Assembly (NCBI RefSeq): GCF_000189755.2
Contig: NZ_KI912183.1
Coordinates: 932,257 to 996,256 of the forward strand
Length of the DNA: 64,000 nucleotides
Direction: 5' to 3'
From: Desulfotomaculum nigrificans DSM 574
GTDB lineage: Bacteria > Bacillota > Desulfotomaculia > Desulfotomaculales > Desulfotomaculaceae
Part shown: piece by piece, positions 1 through 9,295 of the stretch
Numbering within the stretch: position 1 is the first letter of the stretch
How the letters are laid out: every line of letters begins with the position of its first letter
Position numbers and translations under genes: made by a program
Notes under the pieces: generated by a model
Database searches by the model: none
Told to the model about the DNA's origin: nothing
What the model saw: only the letters and a program-made list of their open reading frames with translations

Positions 1-57
1 TTACAAAAATCTAACTTATTGTTAGGTATTGTGAACTTTTTTGAACCAGGGTAAGCA

Positions 58-144
58 ATGGATTGGGGAACTATCGGGTCCTTTTTAGCAGTGGCCGTTT
101 TGGTGATACTTTTCCTGCGTATTGTTGGTAAAGGTGGGGGCTGA
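58..144 (+). CDS. 28-aa single-pass membrane peptide, unknown
   Basis: A short open frame starts at ATG 58 and encodes 28 residues: MDWG, then about 18 hydrophobic residues forming one membrane segment, then a basic glycine-rich tail (RIVGKGGG). A Rho-independent hairpin follows about 45 nt downstream, consistent with a transcribed unit. The segment before the ATG (AGGGTAAGCA) is a weak ribosome binding site. I do not recognise the family. It could be a small sporulation or stress membrane peptide, or chance coding; the clean hydrophobicity pattern and following terminator favour a real gene. Confidence 0.45.
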   Translation: MDWGTIGSFLAVAVLVILFLRIVGKGGG

Positions 145-187
145 GGTCGCTGTTAACTACATTGTACCGGTGGTACAAACTTATCCA

Positions 188-213
188 AAGCACCGTGATT
201 GCGGTGCTTTTTC
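188..213 (+). terminator. Rho-independent terminator
   Basis: AAGCACCG (189-196) pairs with CGGTGCTT (202-209) around a 5-nt loop and is followed by a T-rich run. It would end transcription of the small membrane ORF upstream. Confidence 0.8.
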
Positions 214-379
214 ATTTTGGAAAATTGCAAAATGACATATTCCTACACATTTCCCAAATTAGGACTTTCAAGGACGGCGATGGGGTGGTTATAATGCTTA
301 AGTTTAAATAATATGGCACCAAATGGGCACCAAAAAACCTCCGGAGGATTAAGTAAATCCTTGGAGGCCTTGAAATTAC

Positions 380-455
380 TGGTGGGCGAGATTGGTATCG
401 AACCAACGACCTTCTGCGTGTGAAGCAGACGTTCTCCCACTGAACTACTCGCCCA
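380..455 (-). tRNA. tRNA-Val (anticodon CAC)
   Basis: The minus strand folds as a tRNA with acceptor arms TGGGCGA/TCGCCCA, a D arm containing AGTTCAGTGGGA, anticodon loop TTCACAC and T loop GGTTCGATACC. The 3' CCA is encoded (380-382). The anticodon CAC reads GUG. It lies downstream of a second tRNA-Val gene in the same orientation, and about 45 bp of 3' flank resemble the flank of the other copy, so the pair looks like a tandem duplication with anticodon divergence. Confidence 0.95.
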
Positions 456-671
456 ATACTTTACAAAATTCATTTTACATGCTTTAGTTCAAAATGTCAA
501 AGACGTTGGGTATTTCCTTATTTATGTTAGCAAGAATTACCTGATTAATCAAGTCATCATTGTTCTTGATGGACAAACTTTCTATTAAAAAAGATTCTCC
601 TTCAGGTAATAAGCAGGCACCAAACAAAATTCTCCGGGGAATTCTTAAAAACCCCGGAGGCTTGAAATTAC

Positions 672-747
672 TGGTGGGCGAGAGAAGAATTGAACTTCCG
701 ACCTTCTGCGTGTCAAGCAGACGTTCTCCCACTGAACTACCCGCCCA
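672..747 (-). tRNA. tRNA-Val (anticodon GAC)
   Basis: The minus strand folds as a tRNA with acceptor TGGGCGG/TCGCCCA (one G-U), anticodon loop TTGACAC and T loop AGTTCAATTCT; CCA is encoded at 672-674. The anticodon GAC reads GUC/GUU. It is the promoter-proximal member of the two-gene tRNA-Val cluster, with a sigma-A type promoter immediately upstream at 760-788. Confidence 0.95.
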
Positions 748-759
748 TTTGCATTTTAT

Positions 760-788
760 ATTATGGCCGAAGTAGCGAAAAAAGTCAA
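760..788 (-). promoter_or_regulatory. Sigma-A promoter of the tRNA-Val cluster
   Basis: On the minus strand TTGACT (-35, 783-788) is separated by exactly 17 nt from CATAAT (-10, 760-765), 12 nt before the tRNA-Val(GAC) 5' end. The IS30 element sits only about 40 bp upstream and has spared it. Confidence 0.7.
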
Positions 789-808
789 GCACCTCTATTT
801 AAAATCTG

Positions 809-2161
<1,353 letters not shown>

Positions 2162-2182
2162 CTAAATAAAATCTCAAATGAA

Positions 2183-2208
2183 AAAGCTACCCCCAAGCGG
2201 GATAGCTT
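2183..2208 (-). terminator. Terminator of the carboxypeptidase gene
   Basis: AAGCTA (2184-2189) and TAGCTT (2203-2208), with an inner CCC/GGG, form a hairpin whose minus-strand exit is a T5 run. It lies just past the stop codon of the minus-strand gene. Confidence 0.75.
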
Positions 2209-2223
2209 CTCTTATTCCCCACA

Positions 2224-3411
2224 CTATTTCTTAAATATTCGCTTAAACCATGGTAAGCGTTTAATATTCCGGTTAGCCACCAGGTCCACCGTAGCTATTT
2301 CCTGACCATGTAAGACAAAGGTTGCTTTACCCAATTTAATGCCTTGCTTGATGGGTGCTTTAGGTGGCGGGGCCAGGTTGATTTTTCGTTCTACTTTGTC
2401 GCTATCGATGCGGGCCACATAGGCCTCTACTTTTTTCGCCGCCACTAAAGTGACCTTTTGTTCTACACCTTCCACCACCGGTATTTCGCCCATTACCTCA
2501 TCCTTTTCCGATAATACCTGTGGTCTAAACTCCCTAAATCCGTATTCCAACAGATTCGTGGCATCATCCCAACGATTGGGGCTGTTTAAGACCACCGCCA
2601 CCAACTGGCGCCCTTCCCTGGTAGCGGAGGCAATCAGACATTTGCCCGCCCTTGGTGTGGTCCCTGTTTTAACCCCGTTAATACCTTCAAAATTTGATTC
2701 CAGTAAAGCATTGGTATTGTGGATGACCCGCTGGCGGGGAGTTTCGGTTTGCACCTCCTGGGGATTGCCTGTTTTTTCCTTTGGCAACCAGGTGATGGTG
2801 GCTTCTCTGGTTCTTACAAAGCTGGCAAATACCGGATTTTTTAAAGCATAACAAGTTAATTTAGCCAAATCAATGGCCGTGGTGTAGTGATTTGGATTAT
2901 GGTAGCCGTTGGTATTGGCATACCGGGTATCTTTCATCCCCAGGACCTTGGCTTTATCATTCATCATTTTAATAAAAGCATCATGGCTGCCGGCGATATG
3001 TTCGCCGATGGCTACCGTAGAATCATTAGCCGAATACATTAAGGCGGCCTTCAGCAAATCCTCCAGATAAAGCCGGTCACCGGGTGAAAGACCAATATCT
3101 TGCCCCATAGACACTGCAGCTGCTTTTTTCCCCACCGTCACCACATCTTTTAAATTGCCCTTCTCAATAGCTAAAATAGCCGTCATAATTTTGGTCAAAC
3201 TTGCCGGCTCTCTTCTTTTATCCCCCTGCTTGGCAAAATAAATTCGGCCGGTGGCCACTTCCATCAAACAGGCGGCTGAGGCCCGTACCTTTGGGGGTTG
3301 CCCATCTGAGGTAGTACCATCCTTGGTTGGAGTGCCGGTGGCCATTATCGGGTTCCCAAGAATTAATAGCATAACACATAAAAAAATGATTAAGTACTTT
3401 CTAATTTTCAT
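2224..3411 (-). CDS. D-alanyl-D-alanine carboxypeptidase (DacF/PBP5 type, S11)
   Basis: A 395-residue exported penicillin-binding protein that trims the terminal D-Ala from peptidoglycan stem peptides. An N-terminal hydrophobic segment (residues 6-25) is the signal peptide. The active-site motifs are SLTK (71-74), SAN (127-129) and KTG (248-250), in the usual order and spacing, followed by the beta-rich C-terminal PBP5 domain and a basic amphipathic tail for membrane attachment. I chose the ATG at 3411 because GAAAGG lies about 12 nt upstream; an ATG at 3423 is too close to it. An IS110 element now occupies the upstream region, so its native promoter may be altered. Confidence 0.93.
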   Translation of the reverse strand: MKIRKYLIIFLCVMLLILGNPIMATGTPTKDGTTSDGQPPKVRASAACLMEVATGRIYFAKQGDKRREPASLTKIMTAILAIEKGNLKDVVTVGKKAAAVSMGQDIGLSPGDRLYLEDLLKAALMYSANDSTVAIGEHIAGSHDAFIKMMNDKAKVLGMKDTRYANTNGYHNPNHYTTAIDLAKLTCYALKNPVFASFVRTREATITWLPKEKTGNPQEVQTETPRQRVIHNTNALLESNFEGINGVKTGTTPRAGKCLIASATREGRQLVAVVLNSPNRWDDATNLLEYGFREFRPQVLSEKDEVMGEIPVVEGVEQKVTLVAAKKVEAYVARIDSDKVERKINLAPPPKAPIKQGIKLGKATFVLHGQEIATVDLVANRNIKRLPWFKRIFKK

Positions 3412-3431
3412 TTTTATAACCATTCCTTTCG

Positions 3432-3476
3432 CAAGCTCAAGGCACAAAACGGAATGAAACGTTGCCTATGAGCTTG
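3432..3476. other. Inverted repeat upstream of the carboxypeptidase gene
   Basis: CAAGCTCAAGGCA (3432-3444) pairs with TGCCTATGAGCTTG (3463-3476), allowing one bulged base. On the plus strand it is followed by TTTTGTTTT, like a terminator. It lies just upstream of the dac ribosome binding site and could mark the edge of the neighbouring IS110 element or insulate the two units. Confidence 0.55.
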
Positions 3477-3499
3477 TTTTGTTTTAAAACTATCTTATT

Positions 3500-3705
3500 G
3501 AGATAACAGGCAACTACAAATCACGTGGAGGTGAGTGCGCTGTTCCTTTGGGAGCAGACCGTATTTTTATATGTGTAGACTGTCCTTTCAAGCACAAATA
3601 AGTGTGCCTTCAGAGCACGAAGACTTATCTTTGTATAAACAACTCGTTTATAGCTGGACAGTCAGTCAATGCCTGCTTTTCTCAATAATTTCTTACGAAG
3701 GGAGA
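3500..3705 (+). ncRNA. Candidate IS110 bridge RNA
   Basis: The non-coding segment before the IS110 transposase holds several nested stems. These are CTGTTCC/GGAGCAG with a TTTG loop (3540-3557), an 8-bp perfect outer stem GACTGTCC (3578-3585)/GGACAGTC (3656-3663), and inside it GCACA/TGTGC (3592-3607), CTTC/GAAG (3608-3622) and TATAAAC/GTTTATA (3634-3652). IS110-group elements are known to express a structured guide (bridge) RNA from this 5' position. The boundaries given are approximate and the RNA itself is inferred from structure and position, not from expression data. Confidence 0.6.
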
Positions 3706-3710
3706 CTTTA

Positions 3711-4949
3711 ATGTTAAAAATCGTTTACCCCATCTGTTGTGGAATTGATGTCCACAAAAAGTTTCTTGTTGCTTGTATTGCCTTTACCAATGACAAAGGT
3801 GTTACCACTTACAAGTCCAGACGCTTTTCTACCTTCACAAACAATTTGCGAAAGCTGTCGGAGTGGCTTTCCTCCAATTCCTGCACGCATGTTTGCATGG
3901 AATCCACCGGCAAGTATTGGGTACCTGTGTACAATATTTTGGAAGCCACCTGTAAAATTACACTGGCTCATCCAAAGTATGTCAAGGCGATTCGCGGTAA
4001 GAAAACCGATAAAAAGGATGCCAAGTGGATTGCCGACCTGTTTAAGCACGACCTTGTTGCAGGAAGCTTTATGCCACCACTTCCAATTCGTCAATTGCGT
4101 GACTTGATGCGTTATCGTTTTAAGCTCACAAACTTTAGTTCCAGCGAGAAGAACCGGATTCAAAATTGTCTTACTGTATCAAATATCCAGCTCGCCAACG
4201 TGGTATCTGATACTTTCGGTAAGAGTTCAATGAGAATCATTGACTACTTGCTTGAAAATCCCGATGATAAGGATTTCGATTTTGTTCCTCTTCTTCACTC
4301 ATCCATGCTGCATAAAGTGGACGATATCCGTCTTGCCCTGGACGGAATGATTACACCGGAACAGCGGCAAAAAATGAATATTATTCTTCAGCATTATGGC
4401 GAATTAGGAAAGTGCAAGTCCAACCTTGAATCCTTAATTCTATCGCTCTCAGAGCCTTATGCCAAGGAACGTACTTTAGTGTCCACTGTACCAGGTATCA
4501 AAAATCCCTTTTCTGCAATCGCTATAATTTCAGAAATCGGTGCTGATATGTCTGTGTTCCCTACAGCCAAACACTTGTGTTCCTGGGCAGGAGTGACTCC
4601 TCAAAACAACGAGAGTGCGGGCAAAAAACATTCTGTTCGCATATCTCGTGCCGGTGTTTATATCAAACCACTTTTAGTACAGTGCGCCAACGCTGTTGTT
4701 AAAAGTGATAAACACCCTGAAATCAAGGGCCGCTATTTATCCATCAAAAAGCGGCGTGGCCATAAGCGTGCTATTATAGCTATTGCACGAATGTTGCTTA
4801 CTGCCATTTATCACATCCTTAAAAAAGGTGAACCTTACAACCCCGAACTTTATAAGAAAGCGCAACCTTTTCCTGCATCTCGTGAAATCACAGTAGAACA
4901 GGCTATTCTTATAGCTCGGAGGCACGGGTACTCTGTAGTTAAGGATTGA
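3711..4949 (+). CDS. IS110-family DEDD transposase
   Basis: A 412-residue RuvC-like recombinase. The DEDD catalytic set is visible: D13 (GIDVHKK), E64 (CMESTGKYW), D100 and D103 (KTDKKDA). The C-terminal Tnp_20 domain contains VPGI near residue 260 and a serine in ESAGKK (S302) at the place of the family's nucleophilic serine. I chose ATG 3711 because GAAGGGAG lies 6 nt upstream. It is intact, with an unusually structured 5' non-coding region and about 180 nt of 3' non-coding sequence, the layout of the IS110 rather than the IS1111 subgroup. Confidence 0.95.
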   Translation: MLKIVYPICCGIDVHKKFLVACIAFTNDKGVTTYKSRRFSTFTNNLRKLSEWLSSNSCTHVCMESTGKYWVPVYNILEATCKITLAHPKYVKAIRGKKTDKKDAKWIADLFKHDLVAGSFMPPLPIRQLRDLMRYRFKLTNFSSSEKNRIQNCLTVSNIQLANVVSDTFGKSSMRIIDYLLENPDDKDFDFVPLLHSSMLHKVDDIRLALDGMITPEQRQKMNIILQHYGELGKCKSNLESLILSLSEPYAKERTLVSTVPGIKNPFSAIAIISEIGADMSVFPTAKHLCSWAGVTPQNNESAGKKHSVRISRAGVYIKPLLVQCANAVVKSDKHPEIKGRYLSIKKRRGHKRAIIAIARMLLTAIYHILKKGEPYNPELYKKAQPFPASREITVEQAILIARRHGYSVVKD

Positions 4950-5150
4950 TGGAAATACACAAGTTGTCACTTTTCACTTTTTAAAGATCATCCCATGGAT
5001 GGTCTGTTTGCTATGCTCTTTTTTAGTTTGTGCCCCCCGTGGAGCTGGTTTCAGACTTACCCTCCCTGGGTGCTAGTTTTTCTCCAAGCATTATATGAAA
5101 TAACAGGAAAAATTTAATTTTATTGGTTTTTAATGTGTATCACCCACATA
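4950..5150. other. IS110 3' non-coding flank; exact right end not resolved
   Basis: This stretch carries no gene. It includes a weak hairpin (around 4985-5005). IS110 elements lack terminal inverted repeats, so the right boundary cannot be fixed from one copy; it should lie before the ribosome binding site of the deacetylase gene at about 5190. Confidence 0.4.
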
Positions 5151-5201
5151 TTTAACAACAATGGTAAATATAGTAATAGAAGGAACTGGGAGGTGTATAT
5201 T

Positions 5202-5948
5202 ATGAAAGTTTATATTTTCGATTATCGTAAATTTAAGCAACGTGCATTTTTACTTGGCACTCTTTTAATTGGCGCAGTCTTTTTTACTTTGTTAATTTAT
5301 CAGCAACACTCCGTTACTGCCACAGCTAAAAAGTATGCCATTTATAAAGTACAAACGGATAAAAAAGTGGCTGCATTAACCTTTGATATCAGCTGGGGCA
5401 CCCGAGTTCCCGGACCGGTACTGGATATTTTAAAGAAGAATAAAATTAAGGCTACCTTTTTTATCAGCGGTCCCTGGGCTAAAAAATACCCGGAATTTCC
5501 CAAGCGTATCGTCGCTGAAGGCCATGAGATTGCAAGTCACGGCGAAGAACACGTTAACCTTAGCCAGTACGCCAAGGAAGATGTAAAGAAAAATATTATG
5601 ACCGCCCATAACAAGATTAAAGAAGTCACCGGGGTGGCACCCAATCTAATCCGTACCCCCAATGGGGATTGGAATGACATGGTGATTAGCACAGCGGAGG
5701 AATTAAATTACAAGGTCATTCAGTGGAGTGTGGATTCTCTGGACTGGAAAAAACCAGGTGTGGAAGCCATCATCAACCGGGTATTAAATAAGATTCATCC
5801 AGGTGCCATCATTTTAATGCATGCCAGCGACACATGTTTACAAACCCCGGATGCCCTGCCCCGGGTACTGCAGGGGTTAAAGCAGCAGGGTTATCAATTA
5901 GTAACTGTATCGGAGTTGTTAAAACTTGGCCCCGGCACCACCGATTAA
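5202..5948 (+). CDS. Polysaccharide deacetylase, PdaB-like sporulation type
   Basis: A 248-residue NodB-fold (CE4) deacetylase anchored by one N-terminal membrane helix (residues about 14-33), acting outside the membrane. Motifs: TFDISWG in place of the classic TFDDG, as in PdaB-like proteins; metal-binding SHGEEHVN; RTPNGDW; DSLDW; and LMHASD near the end. PdaB is needed for spore stability in Bacillus. ATG 5202 follows GGGAGGTG at ideal spacing; an upstream in-frame ATG has no such site. It is a monocistronic unit with its own terminator. Confidence 0.85.
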   Translation: MKVYIFDYRKFKQRAFLLGTLLIGAVFFTLLIYQQHSVTATAKKYAIYKVQTDKKVAALTFDISWGTRVPGPVLDILKKNKIKATFFISGPWAKKYPEFPKRIVAEGHEIASHGEEHVNLSQYAKEDVKKNIMTAHNKIKEVTGVAPNLIRTPNGDWNDMVISTAEELNYKVIQWSVDSLDWKKPGVEAIINRVLNKIHPGAIILMHASDTCLQTPDALPRVLQGLKQQGYQLVTVSELLKLGPGTTD

Positions 5949-6005
5949 CCATGATCAAATAACCCCTAAACATCTATAATTTTGCCATATTTATCCTAAT
6001 GAAAA

Positions 6006-6031
6006 AGAACCCTACTTGAGGGTTCTATCTT
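6006..6031 (+). terminator. Terminator of the deacetylase gene
   Basis: AGAACCCT (6006-6013) pairs perfectly with AGGGTTCT (6019-6026) around a 5-nt loop and is followed by a T-rich stretch. Confidence 0.8.
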
Positions 6032-6110
6032 TATGTCTATCATCTTTTCAAAGTTGACTTGTTCTGATATATTAAATCTGTGCCACAGTTTTAAGTATAG
6101 GGGTTTTCAT

Positions 6111-6848
6111 ATGGTGAAAAAAAAAACAATCTTTTTGATGGCTACTTTAGTTATTGTGGCATCCATTTTCCTCTATGCCTCAAAATTTAACTGGCATCCC
6201 ATTGGGGAAGCTAAACAATTTACCGATCCAGAACATTTAGCCTCCTACCTTCGGTCCTTTGGCACCATGACCGTGGTGGTGAGCATATTTTTAATGATTT
6301 TGCAAACTCTGTTTACCCCACTGCCGCTATTTTTACTGGCCGGAGCCAATGGCTTTATTTTCGGACTTGGTTACGGTATTTTAATTACCCTCTCCGGTTC
6401 CCTTATCGGCGCCACCATTGCCTTTTATTTGGCCAGGGGTTTTGGCCGGGGTCTGGTTTCCCGGTGCATCAAGGAAACTTATATGTCTAAAGTGGATCAG
6501 ATGAGCCACAGCGGTGGCCCCTGGATGGTTTTTATGGCTCGCCTGGTGCCGGTGATTCCATCCAGTATCATAAGTTATGTGGCTGGTTTAAGTAAAATAA
6601 CCTTTAGAGGTTTTTTTATTGCCACAGCCATTGGTAAGTTACCGGAAATTGTTATTTATACTGCCCTCGGGCATAGTTTTAAACAGGCGGAAGGGATTGC
6701 CACCAAGGTAACTTTAGTGTTGATTCTTTTGACATTACTGGCCTGGCCCTTTATTTCTAAGAGTATTAAACGGGCTCATGACATTAACCCGGCCAATAAG
6801 AAAAAAGATCACCGCCCGCCATGTAAGTTTCCCCCGGAAAAGCGATAA
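6111..6848 (+). CDS. TVP38/TMEM64-type (VTT domain) membrane protein
   Basis: A 245-residue polytopic membrane protein with five to six predicted helices. The central VTT signature region is recognisable: a glycine-rich reentrant segment (GANGFIFGLGYG), FYLARGFGRG, then FMARLVPVIPSSIISYVAGLS. Bacterial members are linked to lipid scrambling and envelope homeostasis; the exact substrate here is not shown. ATG 6111 follows AGGGG by 8 nt. It is convergent with a second VTT-domain protein of the DedA branch and shares a bidirectional terminator with it. Confidence 0.85.
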   Translation: MVKKKTIFLMATLVIVASIFLYASKFNWHPIGEAKQFTDPEHLASYLRSFGTMTVVVSIFLMILQTLFTPLPLFLLAGANGFIFGLGYGILITLSGSLIGATIAFYLARGFGRGLVSRCIKETYMSKVDQMSHSGGPWMVFMARLVPVIPSSIISYVAGLSKITFRGFFIATAIGKLPEIVIYTALGHSFKQAEGIATKVTLVLILLTLLAWPFISKSIKRAHDINPANKKKDHRPPCKFPPEKR

Positions 6849-6857
6849 TTCCGGGGG
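6831..6857. terminator. Bidirectional terminator between two VTT-domain genes
   Basis: CCCCCGGAA (6831-6839) pairs with TTCCGGGGG (6849-6857). The stop codon of the plus-strand gene lies inside the loop, so the hairpin serves both converging genes. Confidence 0.75.
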
Positions 6858-6864
6858 CTTATTA

Positions 6865-7476
6865 TTACCATCTTCTCTGCTTCAATTTGGACCAAAGATA
6901 GTATAGAACACCCCCGGCCAACAACAGTACCACTAAAAAGTCCGCCCGATGAAACCAGGGTTTTATGGCCTGCCAGTTCTGGCCCAACGCATAACCGACA
7001 TAAACCAGTAAAATACTCCAGGGTAAGGAACCCAGAAAGGTATATATAACAAAACGTTTGAAATTCATCCCGGCAATCCCCGCCGGTAATGATATAAAGG
7101 TTCTCACAATGGGCATCAGTCTGGTAAAAAATACCGTTGCTTCCCCGTACCGCTGAAACCAGCGGTCAGCTGTGGCCAGCTTGCGTTCGGTAATTCCGAT
7201 ATAGCGTCCGTATTTTTTCAGAAAGGGCCGACCACCCTTTAATCCCAAAAGATAAGAACCAATGGAACCCAGGGTCCCCCCCAACGTGCCCGCCATGACC
7301 GTAGCCCAGAAGCTCAAACGCCCGGTGTAAACCAGATATCCCCCAAAGGGTAAAATCACTTCACTGGGTAAGGGAATATTGGCGCTCTCAATGGCCATAC
7401 CCAGTCCGACACCCCAGTAGCCCAGGGTGGCAATAATTACCGTTACCTGTTGTAAAAAAGGCTCTAAAAATTCCAG
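6865..7476 (-). CDS. DedA-family membrane protein, probable CTG start
   Basis: A 203-residue VTT-domain protein of the DedA branch, with the conserved motif ESANIPLPSE followed by a glycine-rich reentrant loop, FFTRLMPIVRT and FISLPAGIAGM. DedA proteins act in undecaprenyl-phosphate or phospholipid recycling. The homology extends upstream of the first ATG (7398) through LGYWGVGLGMAIES, as in complete DedA proteins. The only candidate start there is CTG at 7476, 7 nt after a strong AGGAGGG; no ATG, GTG or TTG is in frame. I therefore extend the gene to this unusual start codon. Confidence 0.8.
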   Translation of the reverse strand: MEFLEPFLQQVTVIIATLGYWGVGLGMAIESANIPLPSEVILPFGGYLVYTGRLSFWATVMAGTLGGTLGSIGSYLLGLKGGRPFLKKYGRYIGITERKLATADRWFQRYGEATVFFTRLMPIVRTFISLPAGIAGMNFKRFVIYTFLGSLPWSILLVYVGYALGQNWQAIKPWFHRADFLVVLLLAGGVLYYLWSKLKQRRW

Positions 7477-7550
7477 CGGGTTTCCCTCCTCAACCGGTGA
7501 TATTTAAATCATATTCAACCCGATAGATCATCATGTTAACGTAAGTAAAT

Positions 7551-7578
7551 ATGACCTGGGAAAGTAATCTCAGGTCAT
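7551..7578. terminator. Hairpin at the end of the ctp gene
   Basis: ATGACCTG (7551-7558) pairs with CAGGTCAT (7571-7578); the protease stop codon lies in the second arm. It probably ends the minus-strand protease transcript. Confidence 0.6.
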
Positions 7579-9045
7579 ATTAGGTTCCATTTTAATTATT
7601 ACATCTTTACCCTCTACAATAACCTCAGCACTAATGTTGCGTAAGTCCTCTGCGGCAATATATGCTGCTCCATTCTTCATAACCACTGCTTTATTTAATA
7701 CCCTGGTTACTCCGTTTAAAATACTGTTCCTGCCACTGAAGAACAGTTGCCAGGTCCGCCCTTTACCGCTGGCTACGATACTGTTGGACTCAGACCGGTA
7801 TTTAATCTCATAACCCAGGGCCTCCAGGGTAAACCGCAGGGGCACCAGAAATTTCCCGCCTTCATTTACCATTTTATTAGCAGCCTTCAACTCCTGGCCG
7901 TTTAGGACCACCTTACCATCTCCGTTAAACTTTATTTCCAGTTTAGTCGGATGCAGCAATTGCTTGGCGGCAAACAACTGGAGTTCCGGGGTTACCACCA
8001 GACGATCCGGCTGTAATCCTTGACCGTCAATACGGCGGCCCTTGGGGGTTAAGTAAATGGCGGTGGTAAGCTTCAGGGCGCCACCGTTACTTAAATCCAC
8101 AATATCCTGTACTGTACCTTTACCGTAGGTTTTGGTACCTATCAGGGTGGCCCTACCGTAATCCTGTAGTGCCCCGGCCAAAATTTCTGAAGCACTGGCA
8201 CTCTCACCGTTAACCAACACCACCAGCGGGAGCCGGTCAATTAAAGAATCAAACTCAGTTTTATAAGTCTCCCTTTGTTTCTCCCGGTCCTCGGTATATA
8301 ATACGGTTTTGTCTTTACCCAGAATATACGAAGCCACTTCCAGGGCGGCATCCACAAAGCCACCACCGTTGTCCCGCAGGTCAATGATTAAGCTCCGGCT
8401 GCCCATATCCTGCAGTTCCCGCAAGGCATCAGCAAATTCTTTGCCCGTTTCCATCCCAAAGCTGTCAATGGCAATATAACCAATTTCATTATCCAATAAT
8501 TCATGATACACCGTAGGTAAATTAACTGTACTGCGAGTTAACTCCAGGGAAATATCCGGCTGCCCGGCTCTTCTGATGGTGAGGCGAACTTTGGTGCCCT
8601 GTTTTCCCTGCAGCTTTTTAACCGCTTCTGACAGCGGCAGACCTTGCATCTGTTGATTATCCACGGCAATAATATAGTCATCTTTTTGTATCCCGGCCTG
8701 TTCAGCCGGGGTGTTTTTGAGAACTCTGACCACATGGGGCAACTGGTCCTTTAATTCTAATTCTACCCCGATGCCCTCAAAATCACCGTTTAACTCATCT
8801 TTAAACTGGGTTAGCTCCTCCGGGGACAAATATACAGTGTAGGGGTCGTTAAGGGTATCCAGCATGCCCTTGATGCTGTTTTTAACCAATTCATTGACAT
8901 CTGGTTTTTTTAAGTGATACTGACTAATGTAACCAAAAACTTCGCCTATGGTTGATGCCCCGGTTAATGAATCGTCTTCGGCATAGGCTGGCACCGACCA
9001 GGTAAAAGTAAGTAAAACCAGGATCAAAACAAACCGTTTCAACAA
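7570..9045 (-). CDS. C-terminal processing protease (S41, CtpA-like) with stalk domain
   Basis: A 491-residue exported serine protease. Residues 1-22 are a signal peptide ending AYA. A PDZ domain follows (about 85-165, with FEGIGVELE and GIQKDDYI), then the S41 catalytic core with the nucleophile serine in NGESASASEI and general-base lysine in TKTYGKGTVQ. The last roughly 110 residues form a copper-amine-oxidase-N-like stalk domain (KVVLNGQEL, PLRFTLEALGYEI), common in wall-associated Firmicutes proteins. Translation starts at TTG 9045, 7 nt after GAGGTG. Targets are unknown. Confidence 0.92.
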   Translation of the reverse strand: MLKRFVLILVLLTFTWSVPAYAEDDSLTGASTIGEVFGYISQYHLKKPDVNELVKNSIKGMLDTLNDPYTVYLSPEELTQFKDELNGDFEGIGVELELKDQLPHVVRVLKNTPAEQAGIQKDDYIIAVDNQQMQGLPLSEAVKKLQGKQGTKVRLTIRRAGQPDISLELTRSTVNLPTVYHELLDNEIGYIAIDSFGMETGKEFADALRELQDMGSRSLIIDLRDNGGGFVDAALEVASYILGKDKTVLYTEDREKQRETYKTEFDSLIDRLPLVVLVNGESASASEILAGALQDYGRATLIGTKTYGKGTVQDIVDLSNGGALKLTTAIYLTPKGRRIDGQGLQPDRLVVTPELQLFAAKQLLHPTKLEIKFNGDGKVVLNGQELKAANKMVNEGGKFLVPLRFTLEALGYEIKYRSESNSIVASGKGRTWQLFFSGRNSILNGVTRVLNKAVVMKNGAAYIAAEDLRNISAEVIVEGKDVIIKMEPNMT

Positions 9046-9060
9046 TTTATCACCTCATTT

Positions 9061-9295
9061 AATTTAGCCATAGTAAGTAATTCGTGATAATCCTGGAAAG
9101 TCCTGCCCCAAAGAAATCAGCAGGTCAAAGAAAACTTGGCTGGCGCCAAGCCCTTGGGCGCCGACGGCAGCCTTAGTTGCCCTTGTGCATGTCGAAAAGT
9201 TTATACTTTCCGATATGCGAAAATTATACCCTGGCAGGTATTTTGCCTTTAACCGGTGAAGATACTAGAGATGCTAAATAAGGAAGGTGCTTACT
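9061..9295. other. Divergent intergenic region between ctp and polA
   Basis: About 230 bp between divergent genes. It contains a strong GC-rich hairpin, GGCGCCAAG (9142-9150) with CTTGGGCGCC (9153-9162). No gene or convincing riboswitch is visible; promoters for both genes must lie here. Confidence 0.4.

Noticed and set aside
3739-4163. Extra overlapping frames inside the IS110 transposase gene
   Set aside because: They do not match known accessory proteins and follow from the coding bias of the transposase frame.
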